From: Perilla frutescens
Lineage: Eukaryota > Streptophyta > Magnoliopsida > Lamiales > Lamiaceae
Direction of reading: 5' to 3'
Length of the DNA: 64,000 bases
NCBI GenBank assembly: GCA_026008535.1
Contig: BRKX01000004.1
Span: 39,994,501-40,058,500, forward strand
Shown here: positions 23,562 through 34,184 of the stretch, piece after piece
How positions within the stretch are numbered: the first letter of the stretch is position 1
Layout: each line of letters opens with the position of its first letter
Program-made: the position numbers and the translations under genes
Notes under the pieces: generated by a model
What the model was told of the DNA's origin: nothing
The model's database searches: none
Seen by the model: the letters and a program-made list of their open reading frames with translations, nothing else

Positions 23562-26500
23562 CTAGGTAGCCTTCAACTTTAGCCTGTCTCTTAAGGATTG
23601 AAATCTCGTTTCTGTTAATGGTTTGGTGAACAAGTCTGCAACTTGATCCACAGATGGTACATGTCCAACTTCCACTGACTTGTCTTGCACCTTTTCTCGA
23701 ACAAAATGGACATCAATTTCAACGTGCTTAGTTCGTGCATGGAATACTGGATTTGATGCCAAAGCTATGGCGCTACAATTATCACACCAGATTTTGGCAG
23801 AAGCGTCAACTAGGAAGCCCAATTCTTTGCATAGAGCTTTCAGCCACACAACATTAGCGGTAACATTAGCTAGAGCTCTATACTCCGACTCAACACTGCT
23901 TCTGGAGACCACCTCTTACTTTTTAGAGCTTCATGTGACTAGATTCTGACCAAGAAAGACACAATAGCCACCTGTAGAACGCCTATCATCCAAGCAACTG
24001 GCCCAATCGGCATCGGAATAGGCTTCAAAGTGCAGAGATGTTGTAGGACTGAAACACAAAGACAAATTCTTGGTACCTTTCAAGTACCTTAACAGATGTT
24101 TACAAGCAGCCCAATGAGTGTCTAAGGGCTGTTGTAAAAATTGGCTGAGTTTATTGACAGAAAAGGATATATCCGGCTGTGTCAAAGTCAAGTATTGAAG
24201 AGCCCCAACCGTACTTCTATACAGGGTAGGATTATCAAAAGGAACTCCTTCCTGTTTTGACAGCTTTGTAGAAGGTGACATAGGTGTAACACAAGACTTG
24301 CAGTCACTGAGATTTGTCTAACCAGCAGCTCTTCAAGATATTTGGTTTGAGACAACTCAAACTGACCATGAGTATGAGCTACCTCTATTCCCAGAAAATA
24401 ATTGACCATGCCAAGATCCTTAAGAGCAAATCTATTGTTTAAATATGTAATAACAACCGTGATCTCAGAAGCATCACCACCAGTCACCAATATGTCATCA
24501 ACATACACCAGGATAAGCACAACACTTTGAGCAGATTTTCTAAAAAATAGGGAAAAATCAGACTGAGATCTTGTGAACCCTTCAGAGATGAGATGGGACA
24601 TAAGAGTGTTGTACCAAGCTCTAGGAACTTGTCTTAGCCCATAGATAGCCTTGTGCAGTTTACAGACATGCTGAGGAAATTGCACACTTTCAAACCCTTT
24701 AGGCTGTGTCATATAAATTGTCTCTTCAAGCTCTCTATTTAAAAAGGTATTGTTGATATCTACCTGCCTTATACTCCAACTGTTAATAGCAGCCATGGCA
24801 AACACAAGCCTAATAGTAGAGAACTTCACTACAGGACTGAAGGTTTTAAGAAAATCTACCCCAGCATACTGCTCAAAACCTCTGGCCACCAGTCTAGCCT
24901 TCAACTTATCCACTGACCCATCAGGTTTGGTTTTGACCTTAAACACCCATTTGTTAGAGATAAGTTTTTGGTCAGCAGTGGAGGGAACCAGAACCCAAGT
25001 ATTTTTTCTTGTAAAACATCAAATTCTGTCTGCATAGCCTTAACCCAAGCAGGATCAGCTAAAGCTTGAGTAACAGAGACAGGTTTTGAGGGTATATTAT
25101 GTTCAGAAACCCAGGCTTTAGGTTTGAAGATGCCATTTTTGGCTCTAGTAACCATACTGTGCTAAGGAGGAATGATAGGTGAAGGAGAAGGAGTAGGAGA
25201 AGAAGAAAGAGAAGGAGAAAGAGAACTAGAGCTAGCAGATGAGGAAGACTGCTGCTCAGAAGAAGACTCATGAGAAGGAGTAGACACAACCCTGGTAGAA
25301 GAAGACTCATGAGAAGGAGTAGAAACATCCCTGGTAGCAGTAGAAAACTCAGGAGAAGAACAAGGAGAAACACTGTTTTGCTGTAAAGGAGGAAAGAGAG
25401 AAGGGTAAGGAAACTCATCTTCATGGAAGGCTACAGAATCAACCACATAGATTCTTCCACTAGGATGATAACAGACATAGCCTTTGTGATGAGGGTTATA
25501 TCCCAGAAAAACACATTTACTAGATCTGAACTGAAGTTTATGAGAATTGTAAGGTTTTAGGTAAGGAAAATAGGCACATCCAAACACTTTAAGGTGAGTA
25601 TAGACAGGAAGGGTTTTGAACAAAGCCTAAAAAGGAGATTGATGATTTAATGTAGGTGTAGGAAGTCTATTTATGAGATAGGTAGAGGTATGGAAAGCTT
25701 CCCACCAGAACTGTAAAGGAAGAGAAGCTTGAGATAACAATGTGAGGCCTTTATCAACAATATGTTGATGTTTTCTCTCAGCCCTACCATTTTGTTGATG
25801 TATATAGGGACAAGGATGTTGGAAGTGAATACCTAACTGTTGAAAATGAGAAACAAGAGGCCTATACTCACCACCACAATCTGATTGAAATGCTTGGACT
25901 GAAGAGTGAAACTGGCATTAAATCATTGCCAAAAATTATTTCACAACTGTACAGGCTTGTGACTTAAGAGTGAGAGGATAGATCCAAGTATATCTGGTAA
26001 AATCATCAAGGAAGTGTATATAATACTTGTATCCATGAATACTAGGGGTATGAGCAGGACCCCAGATGTCTGAGTGAATTAATTGGAAATGAGTTGTGGT
26101 TTTAGCAGGTTGAGATATATGAGCAGTTTGATGAAGGTGACCTGTTTTGCAGGCATCATGTTCGGTATTTATTTTCACCTAAACTGCAAGTGTACATCGA
26201 GGCTTATAGGATAGCGGTGAACAAGGTCGTATCCACAGAGATTTAATATTTAACTAACTAAGTACTAGAACTTAACTCCTAAATGCTATCTAGACAACCG
26301 ATTAAAGTGCTTGAACTAATTAAAGTACTTAAACATATAATATAAATGGAAACACAGAGAAGAAATAGTAAAGAAGAAACAACGGAGAAAGACGAATTCT
26401 AGAGTTGGAGAATCCTTATCTAATCCATTTATTTTCTTGTTTCATTACACACCTATGTAGGGACTTAAATCTAGCTAGAACAACCACAATTATACCTTAA

Positions 26501-29288
26501 ACCTTCTCTCGAAGTGCCTAAAGCGTGGATCACACAACTAGTATTAACGTCTCCGTTCAATGCCTAGCATGCAACTCCTAATGGCTCCCAGAGTCTATTG
26601 TTCTCTCAATTAACCTCAACCCTCTCGAGTGTTATTGATTAATGAGTTAATTACTCCAGATCACGTGTTAAAACTCCTCTCTCGATTTATGAATTAACAC
26701 ATCAAATTGTATCATTTAGTGATCAGTTAAACAATACAGATAAAAACAAGAGTAATCAAAGATCAAGATAAAGTCATAGGAAATATGATAAAACCAATAA
26801 AATAAACTTCATAAACAATTCATCATCCAACCCTAGAAAACTAGGATTTAGCTATCCATATAAATATAGAAAACTAAAATCCAACAAGAAATCATGTCTA
26901 ACAGAAATAAAGATAAATAAAACCCGGAAGTAATTATTCTGTCTCTATTCTTGCTTGGCTTGAATCTCTTGGTCTTGCTCTCCGTGTTCTTCTCTGCAAC
27001 TCTCTATCTCTGTGTTTAAGAGAGGAATATGGTGTGTGTTGTTGTGGTTTTTGGTGTTATGGTAGGGTTTTTGATATCCCAATTTTCGTGTTTGAGAAGG
27101 TATATATAGTGTTGGAAGTATCCCAGTCGAAAAAGGAAAGAAAACGGGCCAAAATAGGCCAAAAATCGGACTCCCAGGGCTTCGTTCGTGACCTCGCTTG
27201 CGACCCAGTCACCCGCGACTCGGGTCGCGAGTCCACGTGGCAATACGTGGCATGACGTGGCGCTGGCGTGGCAGAAAATTCGCGACCAACCTTGAAATTC
27301 GCGACCGGATCGCGAGTAAAACAAAGGAGAATCCTGCCTCTGTCGCGAACGTACAGTAAAATGGAGAAGAGGTGATTCGCGACCAGATTCGCGACCTCCC
27401 CGGTCGCGAGTCCGGTCGCGAGTAAATTTCAGCTCCGGCAGCCTCTCACTGTTTTGCTTCGTTCTCACTCGTTTCTCGTCCAATTGACCCGATTCTTTTT
27501 ACAACGCGTTCCTAACTTGATTTCCCATCTTTTTAGGGTGTTCCCACACTCATTTGAGGTCCACACAAAAAATGGCATTAATTTCCTTCACAATGAACAA
27601 ACACGTGACATTGCACAAAACATAGGAAACTATGCAAAACTCAACACTTCATGCATGCAATGCCCATCAAATACCACTCAAATGTACCTCAAAATACATG
27701 TAAAATATGATGTTATCACATCAAAAAAGGATAATGAAGAGGAAGAAAATGGAATATGAAGTGTATGAAGAAGAGCAGAGAGTACATACACACTAGGATG
27801 ACCAAGCTTGCGATGCCATTTATTCATATCATGTCTCAAAGTACAAGTAAAAACCTCATTTAATATTATAGAACCAGTATTACAACTAGATGATATGGCA
27901 TACTTATCAGAAACAGCTCTGGTGCCTTTAACATGATATATAGTAGATGATAAGGACTCATCAGAGTGAGTACCAGACTTCTGCAGAGGTAACATGGACA
28001 GATCAAGCCTGTAGAGCCCCTTTTCCAGTGTTCCTTTCATCAAAAGCTTGTGGTTGAGTTTGTCCTTGACAAGATAAGAATCAACATGAAATTCAACAAT
28101 AACATTGTTGTCCTTAGTGAACTGAGAAATACTGAGAAGGTTCTTGGTGATTTGAGGAACATATAGGATATTGTTAAGAAGAAGAGAGTGAGAGGATTGG
28201 GCTACAACAGCCTTACCAGAGGCAACAATAGGAAGATGTTGTCCATTGCCAACAACCAATCTCTCATCACCAGTAACAGGAGCAACTAAGGATAGGTGTT
28301 GAAGCTCATTGGTAATGTGATTTGTGGCTCCACTATCCACAACCCAGTGAGAATAACCATCATCCTCAAAGCTATCATCCTGGTACACATCAAGAGCATT
28401 ATCAGCATAGAAGGCATGAGGAACAGGTGGTGGATTACCAGTGAAATTAACATCAAATCTTTTGTAGCATTTCAGAACTACATGTCCAGATTTGCCACAA
28501 AGCTGGCAAATTATGCGAGTATCCTTGACAAAACCTCGGCTATAACCTCTTCCTCGTAGACCACTCATGCCTCTAACCAAGACAGGAGTAATTTCAGAAG
28601 AACCTCGGTGAGAGGAAGAAGCATAAGCACGATTATATGCAACATTAGCACTGGGAAACAACAACAATTGACTCTGAATCCGTTGCTCTTGAGCTTGAAG
28701 AGCAAAATGAACCTCCTGCAAGTTCAATTGCTTAGATCTGTGTGTGAGATTCACCACCACTGCTTCATACTCTGTACCAAGACCAGCGAGGATATAGAGC
28801 ACAAGTTCATCATCAAAGATCTGATGACCAGCACCAGCCAACAAGTCAGCAAAGCTCTTCATCTTTAGAAAATACTCGTCCACAGACTGATCACCCTTCC
28901 TGGTGGTTTGCAATTGGAACCGAAGCTACATCACTCGCGCCTTGGATTGAGACTGAAATAGAGATTCAAGGACCTACCATAGCTCACGCGCAAAGTGACA
29001 GCGAGTAACATAACCCATCATTGACTCACCAATCGAGCTAAGCATCTAGCTCATCAGAAATTGATCGCGAGACAGCCAAACCACATAATCTGGATTGGAA
29101 ATACATTGACCAGTAGATGATGTGGGAAAAAACTGAGATGGAGATAGTTTGTAAAGATCAATGAGATCAAAGAAACCAAGCGCACGAACAGTATTAAAGA
29201 TTTGCATACGCCAGAAGGCGTAATTGGATTGATCAAGACAGATGTGGATGGATTGGAGATGCGGAAGCTCGACAACAACGGGCGCCAT
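23562..29288 (-). pseudogene. Ale-type copia gag-pol polyprotein, broken
   Basis: Reads from MAPVVVELPHLQSIH (29288). The gag UBN2-like part is broken by three TAG codons (29046 and near 28977 and 28927). The zinc knuckle CQLCGKSGHVVLKC lies near 28480, protease VVDSGATNHIT near 28330, pre-integrase MNKWHRKLGHPS near 27800. After the 1.56-kb insertion come integrase (HSDIWGP; DCGGEYR; QQNGRAERKH), a Ser/Pro-rich linker (25162-25400), RT with LVYVDDILVTGG near 24500 and RNase H with SDADWAS and FTKPLTETRF. Further damage: frameshifts near 24970 and 24290, TGA 23931-23933 and an adjacent TAA. Most stops sit at Trp or Gln positions. Not functional. Confidence 0.9.
26158..27718 (-). mobile_element. 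Unclassified non-coding element inserted in copia integrase, 1561 bp
   Basis: Flanked by a 4-bp repeat CATC (26154-26157, 27719-27722), which restores the copia frame around LSFF/DACKTGH. On the minus strand it begins TGATAACATCATATTTTAC and ends AAAATAAATACCGAACAT. No protein could be recognised; the 155-codon minus frame at 27016-27483 crosses the GC-rich patch (27180-27430), is Arg/Ser-rich and looks compositional. The body holds the CACCTAAACTGCAAGTG and GGTCGTATCCACAGAG phrases near one end. Layout resembles 6815-8700. No LTR, target-primed poly-A or long inverted repeat was seen, so the class is unknown. Confidence 0.6.
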
Positions 29289-29414
29289 GAACAAAACTGA
29301 AATCAACCAAAAAGAGGAAGAAAAATAAACAAGCTGTAATAGAAATGCAGAGGAACAAACACTAGATCACAATAGAAATGTGATCGAGAGGATCGAAATC
29401 GATGATACCATGTT

Positions 29415-32400
29415 TGTAATAACCCAGATTTCCGAATAAGGTTTAGAGAATTGTTAATAATAATTAATTAATTAAAGAAGGAATTTAATTAAGGTTAGTT
29501 AAGGTTGGATGTCAGTCACGACTTTAGGAGTCAGTTTTCGTGAGAATCATCTTTTCGAGAAATGTGATTTTAACTATTTTATGACCATCCGTGGTCTTGT
29601 TAGAAAGATTTTAACTCAAGGAGTATGCCGGTGTTTTTGAATTTTAATTCTGAAGTCATTTGAGTTCCCGGTGATGAAAAACACATTTAAAAGAAGAATG
29701 AATAGTAACTTTTGCGTGCGTTTGTGTTTTGAGAAATTTACGAAATCCTCCTCGTTGATCCGAGTCCTATTCTGTCAGGCCCCTCTTATGGGAAATGACT
29801 CAAGGATTCCGTTGGCGTTCACAGATTGTCATTCTGAGGTCAATCGAACGCTCGGGAGCCGAATCTGTCAGTCTGAGTGAATAGTAAAAAGTAATTCCAA
29901 AAAGGGAATCTTTGCTCGTCTTCCTTCTGACGAACCTGTCTTCTTCACGAATCAAGTTGGTTCACTAGTATTCGAGCCAACGAGTCTCCCGGTATTTTTA
30001 GATTTCATGTCTGAAGTCGTTTGGACCTCGACATCGAATAAAGCAGCTTTTAACCGAACCCGGGGTAACTTTTGCAGTATTCCCGCACAGCAATGGCTTC
30101 CAAGGGAAGCCAAAGATTTTCCTATATATAGGGGGCCACCCCTTTAGCTTTTCTTGCTCATTTTACTCTTTCCCTTCACTTCTAAATCGAGAGGTGAAAA
30201 GCTTTGAAAGCCGAGAAGGTTCTGTCGAAATAAAAAGCGTTCTTCGTGAGTGTTCTTCAAGACGACGAGCGGAGTGGCGTGGAAGGAATGCGGTGAGGGA
30301 ATATGCTAGGGGCGCCGTTGAAATCGTAGCAGGCGGCTCTGCCGCCGTTGCGACTCGACGAGACGCCGAGCTAACCACATTCCTTCGACGCACCTGACCC
30401 TGTCCATTTGCGTTCGACGGTCTCAATTCCATTTCTTTTTCGTCTTTAAATTTCCGTATTTACTTTCCGTTCTTTACGTTCTTCGCGTTCTTCATTATTT
30501 CTCGTCTAGAGTTACATTTCGATTTTTGTTGAAATTCTAAGATAATAACTTGTGCGTTATATTTCTCATTCTAAATACCGTTATTGTTATTCTAAGAAGA
30601 TTAACCTCGTTATTCCGTTAAAAATCCGTTCAAGCCATATTTAACCATTTCAGAGGATTATCGTGTTTATGCCGTTATAATGCCAAAATTATTTTTAAGT
30701 TAAAGTATGTTGTTGCATGATAAATTCAAACACGTTGTTTTTATAAAAATCCGGATTAATTGTTCTTCGTGTTCTTCGTGTTCGTCGACGCCTCCCTCGG
30801 CCCAGGACCCCGCGGGCGCGGAGGTTGCGCGGGGCTGCGCGGGGGCGCGGGGTGCCGCCGGCGCGCGACGCTTCCCCCCCGTGTGTCCGACGCTCGTCTT
30901 TCTGATTTTTCGAATTCTTCTTCGATTCATGTTTCTCCGAGTAATTCTCAAGTTTAAATTAAAAAGATTTTCAAGCTTCTCCGATTTATTTCAAGAAAAT
31001 CATTCAAGTCGAGAAATTCCATAAATAAAATAAATCCTTTTCGAACCCTTATTAAGTCAAAGTCGTGCTATCCATGTTAAGTCCTAGCTAAGGGAATATT
31101 AGTTGGTCATGTTATTAGAAATCTTCGAAGGAGGATTCTAAGTCGATGATTCGACTCTTGTAGGAGGAATCGAGCCTCGAAGGAATACTCAGGAAGATCA
31201 CCAGCTCGTTGCCTCATCTTTTGTTCCGTAATCAAGGTGGGTAAATCTATAATCATCTAAAGTTTGAGCTAATAAGCTCTAGAAGCATGTTAGGGCAAAA
31301 TGAGATATCCAATAAAGTATTTTTGCTCAGCCTGATTGATCTCTGTACAAGGAAAGGAAAGGAATAAGAAAAGTTATATGCATGATTATGTTGAATTGTT
31401 ATTTGAGTTAGATAAAGTAAAGAAAGATAGTATAAGCTAAGTGAGCACTCAAGTATGTTTAGATATGCTAGAATTGTTTATTTACAATTTATGCTAGCTT
31501 GAGGTGTTTAGAATTGCTTTATTTGCAATCAATGTTATCCACGTTCATTTTCCTCGTATTTGAATGTTTATGCTTTGTTAAAGCTCGTATAGTTAAGGAT
31601 TAAGGATTTGCCCTGTTAGGGTAGCTTTACCCCCTTTGTAGGCCAAGATCATGCAGTAATAAGGTATTAGTATTAGACATAGTTCTAAGCTTGATATTGC
31701 TAGCAAGAATAGGGAGAGAAGGAACTTAGCTTTTCGCTTAAGCAGGATGTGAGCTCAGAATCATTAAGGGAGTCACTACTGGGTTTTTCCCACGCAAACT
31801 CGTTCGTATCTTTGAGGTAATCCCTCTACTATTCTATGGCATGCCTAAGAGTACAGTTGATGACAGGTTTGAGCCAAGTTGGGCCCAAAAGAAAAGAAAA
31901 GATTTTACGGATACGGAGAGGGCTTTTGCGTTTTGCTCTCCGTATACCGTCTATATTGTTGGATATCTTGAAGTTATTAAAGCATTTTCGCTAAAACCCA
32001 CTGAGTACATTAGTGCTCATGCCCCCTCTTTTCAAATGTTTTCAGGTTGAGATGCTGAGGATGCTGGTGGCTGTGAATGTGGGTTGGCTGCCAAGACTAT
32101 TTTGCTATTATCTAATGTTTCCATGAAATCCCACTTTGTGATCCGCTACTCTGATACACTCCTTTCAATTCTGTTTAAGTCCTATTATGTTTAGCAAGAC
32201 TCAATGAGTAATCTCCCAGAAACGATTCAACACCTATAAGATGTATATTATGTTTATCTCTATTTTTGAGTATGACCTCCATCCACCTGCAGATAGGCCT
32301 AATAAGTTGGTATCTGATTAATTAGCCGTTTCATTCCGCATAAGCATGTTTTCTTTTAACCCAAGTAAACCCGAGCATCACCATATAACTTCTAAGGCAT

Positions 32401-32507
32401 GTCTTGATTCTTAAACTTCTTGGTAAACCCTACAACTTTATTCGTTAATCCCTTAATAACACCCCGTCCCCATTCGTAAATCCCTATCTCGGGATCGGGC
32501 TGTTACA
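29415..32507 (+). repeat. 5' LTR of the Tekay-type element
   Basis: 3093 bp. TATA box TATATATAGGGGG at 30123-30130 suggests U3 ends near 30155, leaving an unusually long R-U5 of about 2.3 kb. Contains a CpG-rich patch (30785-30890). Compared with the 3' LTR it shows scattered substitutions, lacks about 110 bp in the CpG-rich patch and lacks about 30 bp at 31007 between TCAAG repeats. Confidence 0.92.
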
Positions 32508-32508
32508 G

Positions 32509-32521
32509 TTGGTATCAGAGC
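32509..32521 (+). other. Primer binding site (tRNA-Met type)
   Basis: TTGGTATCAGAGC lies one base after the 5' LTR end, complementary to the 3' end of initiator tRNA-Met, as is usual for plant chromoviruses. Confidence 0.85.
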
Positions 32522-32658
32522 GAGTTTGCAACTCTGCAGACCTGTCTCTTTGTTTGAAATAAGTTAATAAGTCTATGTGGATATAAGTTGTTCTCTGATA
32601 AGTTAAAGCAGCAACCCACAGCTCGCCATCACCCTCGCACTCTCAACCAAAAATCAAG

Positions 32659-33052
32659 GTATGATAGTATAGAAATTTTGGATTTTGGATTCATGATTTT
32701 GGAATACAGGAAGGGAAAAGATTTGAGCAAGCATACCTGTTTTATGGACAAGAGAAAAACCGTGAGAATGAAATTCCAAGTAAAAGGTGTTCGGGTAAGA
32801 TGATTTCCCAGACGGAAAGTTTGTGAAAAGATTTCTCGATCCCAAAATGGCTTAAAATCATTTCTCGAAATTTTAAACTCAAAAGAAAAAGGTAAACAAC
32901 GTATGTTTAAAGAACTTTGGGCACCAAAATTTTTATAAAAGTTGTCAACTGCTTCATAAAAAGGAAATTAAGCATGCAAGATTAATCCAGACATTAGGAG
33001 GACCTTAGGTCTCCCTTTTATAATCTAGACTGATTAAGTTATTCTCTTCTAG
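32659..33052 (+). other. Possible leader intron of the Tekay-type element
   Basis: CAAG/GTATGA at 32658-32664 is a good 5' splice site, and CTGATTAAG...TTCTCTTCTAG, ending at 33052, is a good branch point, pyrimidine tract and 3' splice site. It ends directly before the ATG of the extra ORF. A second acceptor-like TTCTTTAG ends at 34183, two bases before the gag ATG. Splicing is an inference; no transcript was seen. Confidence 0.35.
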
Positions 33053-33826
33053 ATGGTTAAGCGTCGTTCGACAGCTAGGAAGAGCGTGCCTCTTTTTCGC
33101 CCTGTGCAAGAGAGAGTTGAGAGATTCAGAAGAGAAACTTGGAATGGTAACGAACAGTTGCTGTCCTACATGGCGAGATACCTCGAAAGGTGGGCTTGGG
33201 CAAATGGCTACGGAGGGGAGCCCGGAAGTGTATCCGACTTGGAAATGTGCATCCGCATGTGTGAGCATGCGCCACCTGCTTGGAGGCCTACAATGTACTG
33301 TATCCTGCAAAGCACGATCACCCGCGATCCCGAGACGTACGCTGAAATCGGAAATCTGACGGAATTCTCGTCAGCCTTAATGGCTCGTTGGGTATCGGAG
33401 TATGGCCACATATACGCCTTAGCCGAGCAGCAAGCGGATGAGCAAAACCCCTCTCTCGTGGTAGAACTAGAACTGCAAAGGGCGACCCTCAACAGTCCCC
33501 CGGGATTTCAAGTGCCACGTCCTCACGATGAAGGAACCACAGGAGCAGGACCTTCAAATGTCCGAATCGTGAACCACACCGAGTCCCTATTCTCCTGCAC
33601 TCCTCAAGTGAACCAGTGGACCCCTATGTCCGCTTCTCAGGGTCTGGGACAGTGTATGCCCCATCAGTATCCCGAAGGGAGTATTCGCATGAGGACATTC
33701 AAGTTCACCGTCCCGGAAACAGTTGATATTGGAGATGAAGAAGAAGAAGACGAGGACCCGGAAGAAGGCGAAGAGGAAGTAGGATCGCCATGCAAGGAAA
33801 AGGGTAAGGGCCCGGCTCATGATTAA
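33053..33826 (+). CDS. Extra 257-codon ORF upstream of gag in the Tekay-type element
   Basis: An uninterrupted 257-codon frame between the primer site and gag, same strand as gag-pol, starting MVKRRSTARKS. I do not recognise the family. Residues 1-25 are basic. Residues 25-145 look like a compact, mostly helical domain rich in Trp, Tyr and Cys (YLERWAWANGYG, MCIRMCEHAPPAWRP). Residues 150-215 are Pro/Ser/Gln-rich and probably disordered. The tail has a run of acidic residues (DEEEEDEDPEEGEEE) followed by KEKGKGP. It holds no stop while gag-pol next to it has three. Additional upstream ORFs are known in Tat/Ogre gypsy elements; in a Tekay-type element I would not expect one. Alternatives: captured host exon, or an ORF open by chance, which is unlikely at this length and composition. 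Confidence 0.7.
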   Translation: MVKRRSTARKSVPLFRPVQERVERFRRETWNGNEQLLSYMARYLERWAWANGYGGEPGSVSDLEMCIRMCEHAPPAWRPTMYCILQSTITRDPETYAEIGNLTEFSSALMARWVSEYGHIYALAEQQADEQNPSLVVELELQRATLNSPPGFQVPRPHDEGTTGAGPSNVRIVNHTESLFSCTPQVNQWTPMSASQGLGQCMPHQYPEGSIRMRTFKFTVPETVDIGDEEEEDEDPEEGEEEVGSPCKEKGKGPAHD

Positions 33827-34184
33827 GCATGGGAAGGAGGTGTAGGAGGTGTTGCTGTTAGAACACCTAGATATCTAATCCATCTATTTGTCTGTAAATC
33901 TAATATCCGCTCTGACCAAGACTTTAATATGTAATAGATGCTTTAAGATTTCTAAACCTAATAGTGGCAGTGAATTTTCCAAGAGACTGTCCTATTCCGT
34001 TTGTGACCCATAATTTATTATCGATGCCAAAGTCCTCTAAATGAGGCAATTTTCCCATCATGCTTGAATAACGTCTAAATTTTCGTCTTGTTTGAAATAT
34101 CTTGTACAAATTAAAAGACCTTATCAAAGGCATTCCTGCTTTGTGTAAATTTAATCAAGCCTCGCTAATATTTAGTTCTTTAGA

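Noticed and set aside
25059..25424. 121-codon Leu-rich minus-strand frame
   Set aside because: It is an out-of-frame reading of the Ser/Pro-rich linker of the Ale polyprotein (25162-25623).
27016..27483. 155-codon minus frame in the 1.56-kb element
   Set aside because: Spans the GC-rich patch, Arg/Ser-rich, no recognisable domain; treated as compositional.
30163..30432. 89- and 67-codon frames in the Tekay LTR (also at 39460-39756)
   Set aside because: Antisense pair over the same LTR stretch; they recur only because the LTRs are copies of each other.
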